NCBI RefSeq assembly: GCF_005937185.1
Contig: NZ_VCNI01000001.1
Location: 124,001 to 188,000, forward strand
Source of the DNA: Flagellimonas algicola
GTDB taxonomy: Bacteria; Bacteroidota; Bacteroidia; Flavobacteriales; Flavobacteriaceae
Direction: 5' to 3'
Length of the DNA stretch: 64,000 nucleotides
Of the stretch, positions 46,805 to 56,303 are shown piece after piece (positions within the stretch are counted from its first letter, which is position 1; every line of letters begins with the position of its first letter). The notes beneath the pieces are model-generated. The model did not search any database and was not told where the DNA came from. It saw nothing but the letters and a program-made list of their open reading frames with translations. Position numbers and translations under genes: made by a program.

Positions 46805-46835
46805 AAAACCAGAGCATGTTCGCACCATGCTCTGG
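46803..46835 (-). terminator. Minus-strand terminator in the first STN-susC leader
   Basis: CCAGAGCATG and CATGCTCTGG form a perfect 10-bp stem with a 7-nt loop. On the minus strand six Us follow; on the plus strand CTGGTAACC follows. It is 50 bp before the susC start, and no minus-strand gene lies in this region, so it would end an antisense RNA. Confidence 0.7.
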
Positions 46836-46885
46836 CTGGTAACCTGTAAAAACAGGGATTGTTTAAACAAACAACTAACTAAATT

Positions 46886-49800
46886 ATGGAAAAAAAGGGG
46901 TTTCCATATGATTGCATGAGCAATTTTATGGACAAAATCAAAAAAGTGATGAGGTTTCTGACACTATTTTTATTGCTCTTCACACTTTATTCTTACACAG
47001 ATGCTTACTCACAAAGAACAAAGCTAAAGGTCAACCTGAAGGATGCTACTTTATTGGATATTATCCACAGCATTGAAGGCCAAAGTGAGTTTGTTTTTAT
47101 GTATGGGGAGGATTTGATGTCAACTTTAAAGGAGAAAAAGGGAGATTTTAAAATAAAGAACCAAACCATTGACAATGCTTTGGAGCAGCATTTTAAGCCT
47201 AACCGGATAGATTATCATATCAATGGCAGACAAGTTGTGCTGAAAAAAAATGAAGCACAGCCTGAATCCAATTCTAAGGAGGAGACACCCCAAATGGCGG
47301 TTTCCGGAACTGTAACTGACGATGTAGGGCCTCTACCCGGAGCCAGTATTGTGGTCAAGGGAACAACTGACGGTACCACTACGGATTTCGATGGTAATTA
47401 TTCCATTGAAGTCCCAGATGGAAACGCCATTCTGGTGGTCAGTTATATTGGGTATCTCACGCAAGAAATTCCAGTTAATGGGCAAACCACGGTCAATGTG
47501 GTACTCAAAGAAGATGCCCAGGCGTTGGACGAAGTGGTGGTAACCGCTTTAGGTTTTGAAGTACGTACCGACAAGTTGGGTACTGCCGTTTCAAGTGTAA
47601 AGCCAGAGGCTTTGGTGCGTTCTGGTGAAACATCGGTGGCCAACGCCATTCAAGGTAAAATGGCAGGTGTTAATATCACCAGATCTAACGGTGATCCTGG
47701 TTCCGGTTCCAATATTAGGATTCGTGGCGCCAACACTATTTTTGGAAGTACCCAACCACTAATTATTGTGGATGGGATACCTATCAGCAATAGCAGTACC
47801 CAGGGAGGAGCCAGTAGTGCAACGGGAAATGGTACATCTCAGCAATCTCGTCTGAATGATATTAACCCAAATGACATTGAGACTTTACAAGTGCTGAAAG
47901 GAGCTTCTGCAGCCGCCTTATGGGGGTCTAGAGCTTCCAATGGTGTGGTTATTATCACCACCAAATCGGGTAGGAGAGGATTCAGGGTTAACTTAAAAAC
48001 TGCGATTTCCTTGGATGAAGTCAATGCCATTGCGCCGCTTCAATCCAATTACGGCCAGGGACTTGACGGAAGGTTTAGACATGGATATCTACATGGATGG
48101 GGAGACGAGATATCAACAAGATCAGGAGGTGAGGATAGTTTTGACACTTCAGGAGGGTTCTTTATTGGCGACCAAACCGGAAGTACTTATTATCCCATTC
48201 CAGATGGAACAACTGATAATTTGCACGGGGGTAAAAATTCCAGGGATACGTTTTTGGATGAAAACCATGATCACGTTTTTAGAACAGGCGTGCTACTGGA
48301 ACAATCTGTGAGCATCAGTGGGGGTGATGAAAAGAGCAATATTTTCTTCAGTTTGGGGAACACCGATCAAGAGGGTATCATTAGAAACAACGATTACAGA
48401 CGGCATACGGTAAACCTGAGTGCCTCCCACCGATTTAATGAATATATCAATTTAAAACTGAAAGGGAAATACTCCAGAATCAGCGCCAACAGGATTCAGC
48501 AGAACTCCAACACCGCTGGATTGTTACTTGGGTTTTACCGGAATATATCAGACTTCAATATTGAGGACTATACAGGTACCTACGTAAGCGACACCGGTGC
48601 TGAGTTCAGTGGTCGGCATAGATCATATAGAAACCCTGTAGGAGCCTCGGAACGGCCTTTTTACAACAACCCGCTATGGACTACGAATGAGCAAAAAGCA
48701 CCAAATATTGTCAACAGACATATTTATTCAGCAGAGCTGGATGTGTACCCTGTGGATGGTCTGAATATTAAACTTAGAGGAGGTGTGGATACCTATAGTG
48801 ATGACCGTACGTATTTATATCCAAGAGGTTCCGCTCGAACCGGACTTATCCCTAGGTTGGAAGGTAATTTGACCTTTGAGAGTATTGGAGCAACGGAATT
48901 AAACTTTGATGCCATTGCAAAATATGATACCAACCTTAATGAAGAAATTACTTCTTCGTTTATTTTGGGATGGAATATCAATGATAGGAAATTCAATAGG
49001 GAAACCATAGTCGGTAGTGATTTCATTGCAAATGATGAGATCTATACACTAGATAATTCCAGAATAATCCAGGGAGATAATTTTATCAGCCATAGAAGAT
49101 CCAATAGAGGTTTTGCAACGGCCAACTTTGGATTGTACGATCAACTTTTTATCGATTTATCAGGTACTGTTGAGGCAGCATCTACTATCAAGGATCCTTT
49201 CTTTTATCCATCAGCAAGTGCAGCTTGGCAATTTTCCAACGCGGACTTCTTTCCTGAGGACAGTTTCATAAGTTTTGCCAAAGCTCGATTAAGCTGGGGT
49301 AAAGTGGGTATTCAACCGGATATTTATAGGAGCTCTACCAACTATGAAGGAGATTTTACCTATAGCAACGGGATTTTTGGTAACCTGTCATCAACCAACC
49401 ATGGCGGTGGATTTAGATTGGATAACAGATTGGGTAATGCCAACCTAAAACCTGAAATAAAGACGGAAATCGAAGGTGGGCTTGAGTTCAGGTTTTTTGA
49501 TAATATCCTAAACACTAGCTTTACCTATTACACCAATGAGATTGAGGACATCCTATTGACTTTGGATAGATCGCCTTCCAGCGGTTTCTCCAGTATCTAT
49601 ACCAATGGTGCTTCCATGAAGAACCGAGGGTTTGAATTTGAGTTTAGCGCAAACTTGCTAGGAAACAGTGAATATTGGACGCTTACTCCTTATGGAAACT
49701 TTGCGACCAATAAAAATGAGGTCACTAGTTTGGCGGGCGCCGATGTACAGCGACTCACAGGATTTGGAACAGGGGATTCTGTAGCCGCTGTAGGGTATCA

Positions 49801-50482
49801 AATGGGAGCCATTTTTGGTGGAAAATTACCTAGGAATGCAGACGGAAGTATAGAACTGGATGCCAACGGATTTCCGGTGGGAACTCCGGAATATGATGTA
49901 ATCGGGGATCCCAATCCAGATTGGACTGGAGGACTAGGTTTTAACCTAGGCTTCAAAAACGTATCCATGAATGTGCTGTTTGAGCATTCCCAAGGCGGTG
50001 ACTTTTATGACATGACCCGGCAGATCAATAGCCAAAGAGGGTTTAGTAGGGAATCTGGAAACAAGGTTACCGTTCCAACCGGTGGAATTAATGATGTTAC
50101 CGGAGCTACGTATGCGGCTGGTGAAGTCGTCAGAGGTAACTTGTTTGATTTTGGAGCCGGACCTGTGCTTTTGGAACAGAACTGGTATCGAGGCAATGGC
50201 GCTGGAAACCGAGGCTTTAGTGAGCTTTGGCTTCAAGATGCCACCTGGACCCGACTTAGGGAAATTACACTGACCTATTCCCTTGGGGAGAAGGTACTGG
50301 AAAAATTGAAGCTATCTGATGTAAGTTTCAGCTTCACCGGAAGAAATCTTGTCCTGTGGACAGATGTAATCGGTAACGACCCAGACAAGAATTTTGCTGG
50401 AGTAGGGAACTCAAGAGGATTGGATTATTACACAAATCCATCCACCAAGTCCTATTTGTTCAACTTGAGTTTAACATTTTAA
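46886..50482 (+). CDS. SusC/RagA TonB-dependent transducer with STN domain (first module)
   Basis: A 1198-aa protein. Signal peptide (LTLFLLLFTLYSYTDAYSQ, about 30-45), STN signalling domain (about 50-120, AFVFMYGEDL-like core), carboxypeptidase-D-like domain (about 135-215, GTTDGTTTDFDGNYSIEVP), TonB box ALDEVVVTALGF, plug with IRIRGANTIFG and AALWGSRASNGVVIITTKSG, and a beta-barrel ending in NLSLTF. It binds substrate at the outer membrane and relays the signal to FecR. The neighbours (M14 peptidases, deacylase, racemase) suggest a peptide or amino-acid ligand rather than a glycan. susD follows 11 bp later. Confidence 0.93.
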   Translation: MEKKGFPYDCMSNFMDKIKKVMRFLTLFLLLFTLYSYTDAYSQRTKLKVNLKDATLLDIIHSIEGQSEFVFMYGEDLMSTLKEKKGDFKIKNQTIDNALEQHFKPNRIDYHINGRQVVLKKNEAQPESNSKEETPQMAVSGTVTDDVGPLPGASIVVKGTTDGTTTDFDGNYSIEVPDGNAILVVSYIGYLTQEIPVNGQTTVNVVLKEDAQALDEVVVTALGFEVRTDKLGTAVSSVKPEALVRSGETSVANAIQGKMAGVNITRSNGDPGSGSNIRIRGANTIFGSTQPLIIVDGIPISNSSTQGGASSATGNGTSQQSRLNDINPNDIETLQVLKGASAAALWGSRASNGVVIITTKSGRRGFRVNLKTAISLDEVNAIAPLQSNYGQGLDGRFRHGYLHGWGDEISTRSGGEDSFDTSGGFFIGDQTGSTYYPIPDGTTDNLHGGKNSRDTFLDENHDHVFRTGVLLEQSVSISGGDEKSNIFFSLGNTDQEGIIRNNDYRRHTVNLSASHRFNEYINLKLKGKYSRISANRIQQNSNTAGLLLGFYRNISDFNIEDYTGTYVSDTGAEFSGRHRSYRNPVGASERPFYNNPLWTTNEQKAPNIVNRHIYSAELDVYPVDGLNIKLRGGVDTYSDDRTYLYPRGSARTGLIPRLEGNLTFESIGATELNFDAIAKYDTNLNEEITSSFILGWNINDRKFNRETIVGSDFIANDEIYTLDNSRIIQGDNFISHRRSNRGFATANFGLYDQLFIDLSGTVEAASTIKDPFFYPSASAAWQFSNADFFPEDSFISFAKARLSWGKVGIQPDIYRSSTNYEGDFTYSNGIFGNLSSTNHGGGFRLDNRLGNANLKPEIKTEIEGGLEFRFFDNILNTSFTYYTNEIEDILLTLDRSPSSGFSSIYTNGASMKNRGFEFEFSANLLGNSEYWTLTPYGNFATNKNEVTSLAGADVQRLTGFGTGDSVAAVGYQMGAIFGGKLPRNADGSIELDANGFPVGTPEYDVIGDPNPDWTGGLGFNLGFKNVSMNVLFEHSQGGDFYDMTRQINSQRGFSRESGNKVTVPTGGINDVTGATYAAGEVVRGNLFDFGAGPVLLEQNWYRGNGAGNRGFSELWLQDATWTRLREITLTYSLGEKVLEKLKLSDVSFSFTGRNLVLWTDVIGNDPDKNFAGVGNSRGLDYYTNPSTKSYLFNLSLTF

Positions 50483-50493
50483 AAGAAAGCGTG

Positions 50494-51882
50494 ATGAGAG
50501 TATACAAAATAGCAACCATTATAGTAATTCTTTTCAATGTTCTTGCTTGCCAAGACATAGTTGATGATATAAATGACAATGACCCAAACACCATTAGTAG
50601 TGTAGATGGGCAGAGCTTATTTACCGGAATGCAATTGGCCGATATTACAGCGCAGTTGGGATATTTGAATTGGGCAGCTGGGGTTTGGACCGGCAATTTT
50701 GTGGGGAGTGGAAGATTTGCTCCCATTCAAGAATACCAATATGGAAATACCAATTCTGACACCCCTTGGTTCAATATTTATGTGGGAGTGGTGCAACAAG
50801 CGAGGGAGTTACGAAGTGGCATCCCAGTTACCAACAAGGATTTTTTCTTTGGAGCTTCAAAGGTTTTGGAAGCCCATGCCTTGGGTACAGCCGCCAGCAT
50901 GTTTGGTGATGTTCCGTTCTCCGAGGCTGTAAACGCCGATATCCCAACACCAATATATGATGGTCAGCTGGAGGTATATGGCAATGTACAGACCTTGTTG
51001 GACGAAGGTATAGCGGATTTGCAAACCGCGGCTACAGGCGGAGGAATTGCTGAAGATTTGTTCTTTGGAGGAGATTCAAGTAGTTGGATCAAGGCAGCAT
51101 ATACGCTGAAAGCCCGTTTGTACTTGGAGGTTGGCGATTATGCCAATGCCATAGCCGCTGCCCAGAGCGGCATTTCCTTGCCGTCAGAATCCATGCAATA
51201 TCATCCACCGGCAGTGGTACTTACCGGGGACACCAATCTATTGAACCAATTTTTTACCGGGAGCTTCCCCGATGATTTAACAACAGAAGGAGGATATCTG
51301 ATTGAATTAATGACGGGAGCCGGTAATCGCAATAATGCAAAAACCGACGAAGTGGACAGGGTCGCTTATTATTTTGATGGAACGCAGATTAACCTGAATG
51401 GAATAGCCGGGGTGGCTGAACCCATGAATCTGATATCCCTTCAAGAGAACTTGTTGACTTGGGCTGAAGCGGCCATCCGGTCTAACGACTTTGCGAGTGC
51501 TTTGGGCAAGTTGAACGAGCATAGGGCGAATTTGAGAAGCGGCGAGCATTTTGCCATTACCACAGGAATATATGATGATTACGTAGACACGGATTTTGAT
51601 GCTGGTGGTATCGAGAATGTGGACGGCTCCCTGACTAGGGATGAGGCCTTGCTACGGGAAATCATCCAGGAACGCTATGTTTCCTTCTTTGCTGAGTTGG
51701 TCAGTTTTAATGATCTGCGAAGAACCAAGAAAGATGCTGTTGCAATACAAGTTGGAGTTCCTTTTAATACCGGCGCCCAACACCCGGAAAGATTCCTATA
51801 TCCGTTTTCGGAAGAAAATACCAACGGTGCCAACGTTCCCGACATAACGGACATTTTTATAAAAACTCCGGTAAATCAATAA
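50494..51882 (+). CDS. SusD/RagB-family lipoprotein (first STN module)
   Basis: 462 aa from the ATG at 50494 (a GTG three bases upstream is in frame). Lipoprotein signal IVILFNVLACQD (Cys18). The SusD pattern includes an N-terminal TPR-like region (ASKVLEAHALGTAASMFGDVPFSEAV near 110-135) and a C-terminal ERYVSFFAELVSFNDLRR near 410. It is of the SusD-like-2 type with shorter loops. It would cap the SusC protein encoded upstream. A stem-loop at 51936-51968 follows before the peptidase gene. Confidence 0.9.
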   Translation: MRVYKIATIIVILFNVLACQDIVDDINDNDPNTISSVDGQSLFTGMQLADITAQLGYLNWAAGVWTGNFVGSGRFAPIQEYQYGNTNSDTPWFNIYVGVVQQARELRSGIPVTNKDFFFGASKVLEAHALGTAASMFGDVPFSEAVNADIPTPIYDGQLEVYGNVQTLLDEGIADLQTAATGGGIAEDLFFGGDSSSWIKAAYTLKARLYLEVGDYANAIAAAQSGISLPSESMQYHPPAVVLTGDTNLLNQFFTGSFPDDLTTEGGYLIELMTGAGNRNNAKTDEVDRVAYYFDGTQINLNGIAGVAEPMNLISLQENLLTWAEAAIRSNDFASALGKLNEHRANLRSGEHFAITTGIYDDYVDTDFDAGGIENVDGSLTRDEALLREIIQERYVSFFAELVSFNDLRRTKKDAVAIQVGVPFNTGAQHPERFLYPFSEENTNGANVPDITDIFIKTPVNQ

Positions 51883-51935
51883 CAAACGCATTGAGTTAGT
51901 TTAAGTTTAGTATTTGAATTAAGTGTTGTTCTGGA

Positions 51936-51968
51936 AACAGGCTGTTCGATAAAAATGGGCAGCCTGTT
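51936..51968 (+). terminator. Stem-loop between susD and the first M14 gene
   Basis: AACAGGCTG and CAGCCTGTT form a 9-bp stem with a 15-nt loop, 54 bp after the susD stop. No U-run follows, so it is probably an mRNA-processing or partial-attenuation hairpin. Confidence 0.4.
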
Positions 51969-52001
51969 AACCTAGCCGTCCGCCCATTTTAAATTATCCT
52001 A

Positions 52002-53171
52002 ATGTTGACAAGATATCTTTTAAGCTTACTGTGTTTGGTCTTTTTATCGCAAGGCTGCAAACAACAAAACACGGACGATGTTGTTTTTGACACTTCGTTT
52101 GCAAGTGCTCGTTTGGCCGATATCGAGAAAACGGCAAACAACAAATTTAAGGCAAACGTTCTTCCGGAATCCGAGCCCATTAATCCAAGTCCATGGTATG
52201 CCTTTGCGGTTCAAGCGGAAGATAGCAAGACCGTTCAACTGACTTTGGACTATGGGGAGTATCAACATCGATATGTTCCCAAGGTAAGCTGGGACCAACT
52301 GCATTGGACGTCTTTGGACACTGCTCAATTTGTGTTAGATACCCTGAACCATACGGCAACCCTTTTCCTTGAGGTATCTTCAAGAAAACTATATGTGGCT
52401 GCCCAGGAAATTGAGACTTCCGCCGACACTTATGCATGGATGGAAAAAATAGTTGGTGAACATCCAGAAATTGAACAACTAGTTGCGGGAAAGACAGTTT
52501 TGGATAAAGATAACCTTGCCTTAGTGCATGAACTGACTGATGTAGAAGATTGTATTGTTCTGGTGGCACGTCAGCACCCGCCTGAGATACCCGGCGGAAC
52601 CATAGGTTTCAAAAGTTTTTACGAAACACTTTTTTCAAACACTGAAATTGCTAAGGCGTTTAGAGAGAACTTCAACATTTACACTTTTCCTTTACTGAAT
52701 CCTGATGGTGCAGATATGGGGAATTGGAGGCACAATGCTAATGGTGTTGATTTAAATAGGGATTGGATTGATTTTAGCCAACCAGAAACACAAATGGTCA
52801 AAGATTTTGTGGAAGGGAAGGTGAAACAAGGTAAAAAAATCCGTTTTGCCTTGGATTTTCATACATCCCATAGCGGTCCCTATATTTTAGTACTTGATTC
52901 AATCAACGAGCTAAAAACAGCAGCTATTATTCCTGATTGGATTAAGAAAATTGACTCTTCATTTTCCGCTAAAGTAGAAGTCAGAAGAAGGAGCCAGGAA
53001 TTGCCTTATTGCTACAATTACTTTTTTAACGTATTTGGAGCTGAGTCGGTTACCTATGAGGATGGAGATGAAACCAACAGGGATACCATTCGAAAAAGAG
53101 GTCAGGTATATGCGGAAAAACTCATGCAAACCTTAATGACAAAGCAGAAAAATGGCGCGTTTTCTAACTAA
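52002..53171 (+). CDS. M14-family metallopeptidase, lipoprotein (1)
   Basis: A 389-aa lipoprotein (LVFLSQGCKQQ, Cys19). An N-terminal beta-sandwich (about 40-150) precedes an M14 zinc-carboxypeptidase domain (about 155-385). Zinc ligands His192-x-x-Glu195 (RQHPPE) and His287 (DFHTSH), the substrate-binding NPDGADMGNWRHNANGVDLNRDW segment, and catalytic Glu353 (TYEDGDETN) are present. Its layout resembles cytosolic-carboxypeptidase-like M14 enzymes rather than pancreatic ones. Members of M14 also cleave gamma-D-glutamyl-diaminopimelate (MpaA). The substrate here is unknown. The next gene starts 20 bp before this one ends. Confidence 0.88.
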   Translation: MLTRYLLSLLCLVFLSQGCKQQNTDDVVFDTSFASARLADIEKTANNKFKANVLPESEPINPSPWYAFAVQAEDSKTVQLTLDYGEYQHRYVPKVSWDQLHWTSLDTAQFVLDTLNHTATLFLEVSSRKLYVAAQEIETSADTYAWMEKIVGEHPEIEQLVAGKTVLDKDNLALVHELTDVEDCIVLVARQHPPEIPGGTIGFKSFYETLFSNTEIAKAFRENFNIYTFPLLNPDGADMGNWRHNANGVDLNRDWIDFSQPETQMVKDFVEGKVKQGKKIRFALDFHTSHSGPYILVLDSINELKTAAIIPDWIKKIDSSFSAKVEVRRRSQELPYCYNYFFNVFGAESVTYEDGDETNRDTIRKRGQVYAEKLMQTLMTKQKNGAFSN

Positions 53172-54714
53172 GGCTTTAGTGTTGTGCTTCTGGGTTGTGA
53201 TCTCTTGCTCCCAACCACAAAAGCAAGTAGACTTGCTTATTGTAGGAGGTCAGGTATTCAATGGAGTCGACGAAGAACCCGCTGAGGTTGCTATTGGGAT
53301 ACAGGGAGATAAAATTATTTGGATAGGAGATGAAATAGCAAATATAGTTGCCCAAAAAACCATAGACGCCAAGGGATTGATTGTTTCTCCCGGATTTATT
53401 GACCCGCACACCCATGCAGATAGGGATTTGATCAAACCGGAAACTGCCCATAACCTTTCCTTTCTAAAGCAGGGCGTCACCACGGTGGTTGTTGGCAATG
53501 ATGGCGATAGTTTTTATCCATTATCCCAATACAAGCAGCTTTATGAAAGTCAGGGAATAGGGACCAATGTAGTTCCATTAGTGGGACATCATGAAGTGAT
53601 AGAATCAGTCATCGGTAACAGTAATACAAGACCTACGGCAAACCAGGTTAAGCAAATGTGTGCCTTAGTACAGCAGGAAATGGATGCCGGAGCATTTGGT
53701 ATGTCAACCGGTTTGTATTATGCTCCTGGGAGTTATACCCAAACCTCAGAAGTGGTTGCCCTAGCGGAGGTAGTTGCCAAGAATGGTGGAATCTATGATA
53801 CTCATCTTCGGGATGAGGGATCTAGTACCATTGGTTTGCTTAATGCAGTTGAAGAAGCCATTGAAATTGGCCGGAAAGCACAGCTCCCCGTTCATATTTC
53901 CCATATCAAATGTCTGGGGGTTGATGTATGGAAGCAAAGCGATTCCATTATAGCCCTCGTCAAAAATGCCCAAAAAGAAGGTATTGAGGTTACGGCCAAC
54001 CAATATCCGTATGATGCTTCGGCCACTAGTTTGAATGCCGCTGTTTCACCCAGGTGGGCCGAGAGTGGGGGTAAAGATTCATTGCTTTATAGGGCACGGG
54101 ATCCTAAAATTAAAAAGAGGGTATTTGAAGAAACCAAAAAGAACATAACCAAAAGAGGAGGACCAGATAAGTTACTAATTGTAAAATGCGATGATGAACG
54201 CTTCTTAGGAAAGACCCTCTTGGATATCTCGAACACATTAAGCATACCGGCCGAAGAAGCGGTTTATGAGGTTTTGGAATCCGGCTATGTGCGTGTGGCC
54301 TCTTTCAATATGAACGCATACGACATAAACAATTTTATGAAACAAGAATGGGTGGTCACAGGCTCTGATGGAAATACGGGGCATCCAAGAAAGTATGGCT
54401 CTTTTCCAAGAAAATACCACATGTATGTAAAGGAAAAAGGCGTTTTGGATTTGCCTGCATTTATAAATGCCAGCTCTGCCAGAACCGCAGAGATTTTTAG
54501 GATTCCGCTTCGGGGTAAATTGAAGGAAGGATTTTACGCGGACATTATTTTGTTTGACCCAGAAACTTTCAAGGATAAAGCAGATTATAGAAATGCTTTT
54601 GAATATGCCGAGGGATTGGAGTATTCCATAATCAATGGAAAACTGGCCGTTGAAAAAGGCGAATACACCAACGGATTGTTTGGTAAGGTGTTGAGAAAAG
54701 ATGATTCAAACTAG
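53152..54714 (+). CDS. N-acyl-D-amino-acid deacylase-like amidohydrolase, lipoprotein
   Basis: 520 aa; the start overlaps the peptidase gene by 20 bp. Signal with lipobox VVISCSQ (Cys19). The amidohydrolase barrel carries the metal motif DPHTHAD near 79-85, HISHIKC near 247, and the C-terminal SDGNTGHPRKYGSFPR near 405-420 that is characteristic of D-aminoacylases. The usual zinc Cys in GNCGFS is replaced by Asp in VVVGNDGDS near 115, so metal use or specificity may differ. The family removes N-acyl groups from D-amino acids, including N-acyl-D-Glu. Here it is placed beside a racemase and two M14 peptidases and is predicted to act outside the cytoplasm. Confidence 0.87.
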   Translation: MARFLTKALVLCFWVVISCSQPQKQVDLLIVGGQVFNGVDEEPAEVAIGIQGDKIIWIGDEIANIVAQKTIDAKGLIVSPGFIDPHTHADRDLIKPETAHNLSFLKQGVTTVVVGNDGDSFYPLSQYKQLYESQGIGTNVVPLVGHHEVIESVIGNSNTRPTANQVKQMCALVQQEMDAGAFGMSTGLYYAPGSYTQTSEVVALAEVVAKNGGIYDTHLRDEGSSTIGLLNAVEEAIEIGRKAQLPVHISHIKCLGVDVWKQSDSIIALVKNAQKEGIEVTANQYPYDASATSLNAAVSPRWAESGGKDSLLYRARDPKIKKRVFEETKKNITKRGGPDKLLIVKCDDERFLGKTLLDISNTLSIPAEEAVYEVLESGYVRVASFNMNAYDINNFMKQEWVVTGSDGNTGHPRKYGSFPRKYHMYVKEKGVLDLPAFINASSARTAEIFRIPLRGKLKEGFYADIILFDPETFKDKADYRNAFEYAEGLEYSIINGKLAVEKGEYTNGLFGKVLRKDDSN

Positions 54715-54750
54715 TTCAACAATATACAATTGACCCATAAACTAAAAAAC

Positions 54751-56283
54751 ATGAAACATTGCTATTTGTTTATTCTGGCCTCGATAGTTATCATAGGTTG
54801 CCGGAAGGAGCATAAAAAGGAAACTACGGCAGAGGGCAAAATTGCAGCCAATATAGTCAACACAATTATTGAGGAAGAGGATAGTTTCTATCATATCGAT
54901 TTCAAAAATTATCCCATCAATGATAAAACGCTGCCCATCGGTGTTTTTGATTCCGGAACGGGAGGATTGACTGTGCTGAAGGCCATTGTTAATTATGATC
55001 AAAACAACAATACAACCTACATCCAAGGCAGCGACGGCCAGCTGGATTTTGATCAAGAATCCTTTATTTATTTGGGAGATCAGGCCAATATGCCGTACGG
55101 CAACTATTCCGAAGTGGATAAAGTGGGTTTGCTGAAAGAACATATCATCAAGGATGCCCAATTTTTGCTAGGTAACAAATACTATTCCCATGGAGATGAC
55201 AAAGATGTAAACATGGACAAAAAACCGGTGAAGGCCTTGGTCATTGCCTGTAATACAGCTACCGCTTATGGCAAAGAATATATTGAAGAGTTTCTGAGCA
55301 AAGCAAATACAGACATAAAGGTCATAGGTGTAATCGATGCCGGTGTTAGAGGAACTTTGGAAGGATTGGATAAAAGTGAAGATGCGATAATTGGTGTCCT
55401 GGCCACGGCCGGAACGGTGTCATCAAAGGGATACCACAATACCATAATGAAGTTGAAGAATGAAATGGGTTATACGGGAAATATTGAGGTGTTTTCCCAG
55501 GGAGGAGTTGGCATTGCGGAGGCCGTAGATGAGGATCCAGATTATTTCGATAAAAATTTGACCACACCTAGAAAGGATTACAAAGGCCCTGGACTTGAAG
55601 GCAACCTGAAAATTGATAAAACACTTTTCTCGATGTATAATTTTGATTTTGGGGACAATAAAATGCTTTGCGATTCAGAAAAGGTTGATGATTGTTCCAT
55701 GCTCCAAATTAATGACGCTGAGAATTATGTACGCTATCATTTGGTTTCGCTCTTAGAAAAAATCAGAAAATCCGGAACCAAAAACAAGCTAAAATCTTTG
55801 ATTTTGGGCTGTACACATTACCCCTATATGACGGAGGAAATCAAAAAGATTCTTGGAGAGCTGTACAATTACCAATCAGAAAATAATGATTATCGATATA
55901 GGGCTTTCATGGCCGAAGAAATTAATTTGATAGATCCGGCAGTGGATACAGCGAAAGAACTTTTTGCTCACCTTAAACAGGAATCAATTTTCAATCCAAC
56001 GGGAAACATTAAGGAAAGTGAATTCTATATTAGCGTGGCCAACCGCGACAATGCAGCAAATGTAATTGACCATACTGGGCGTTTCCCTTACGATTTCAAA
56101 TATGGAAGAAATGCAGGGCAGATTCAAGAATACGTGAAAATAGTTCCATTCAGTAGGGACAATATTTCAGAAGATATTTTGACACGTTTTCAAAGGCAGA
56201 TACCCCATGTCTATCAATTGATGCAACATTTTAGTCATACCAGTCAAAAGACACAGCAATTGAAAGAGGAAATCAAGATTTAA
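54751..56283 (+). CDS. Glutamate racemase-like (Asp/Glu racemase) lipoprotein
   Basis: 510 aa from the ATG at 54751; an in-frame ATG at 54730 adds seven residues before the same signal. A lipoprotein signal (LASIVIIGCRKE) predicts export, unlike cytoplasmic MurI. The MurI features are intact: FDSGTGGLTV near 67-75, first catalytic Cys in IACNTATAYG (Cys167) and second in LGCTHYP (Cys354). The protein is nearly twice MurI length, with extra segments before the first Cys and about 75 residues between the Cys residues (near 265-340). It would racemise D- and L-glutamate or aspartate in the periplasm or at the surface. No UDP-MurNAc-Ala type role is likely. Confidence 0.85.
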   Translation: MKHCYLFILASIVIIGCRKEHKKETTAEGKIAANIVNTIIEEEDSFYHIDFKNYPINDKTLPIGVFDSGTGGLTVLKAIVNYDQNNNTTYIQGSDGQLDFDQESFIYLGDQANMPYGNYSEVDKVGLLKEHIIKDAQFLLGNKYYSHGDDKDVNMDKKPVKALVIACNTATAYGKEYIEEFLSKANTDIKVIGVIDAGVRGTLEGLDKSEDAIIGVLATAGTVSSKGYHNTIMKLKNEMGYTGNIEVFSQGGVGIAEAVDEDPDYFDKNLTTPRKDYKGPGLEGNLKIDKTLFSMYNFDFGDNKMLCDSEKVDDCSMLQINDAENYVRYHLVSLLEKIRKSGTKNKLKSLILGCTHYPYMTEEIKKILGELYNYQSENNDYRYRAFMAEEINLIDPAVDTAKELFAHLKQESIFNPTGNIKESEFYISVANRDNAANVIDHTGRFPYDFKYGRNAGQIQEYVKIVPFSRDNISEDILTRFQRQIPHVYQLMQHFSHTSQKTQQLKEEIKI

Positions 56284-56303
56284 TCCATCAAACTAAGAAA
56301 CCA

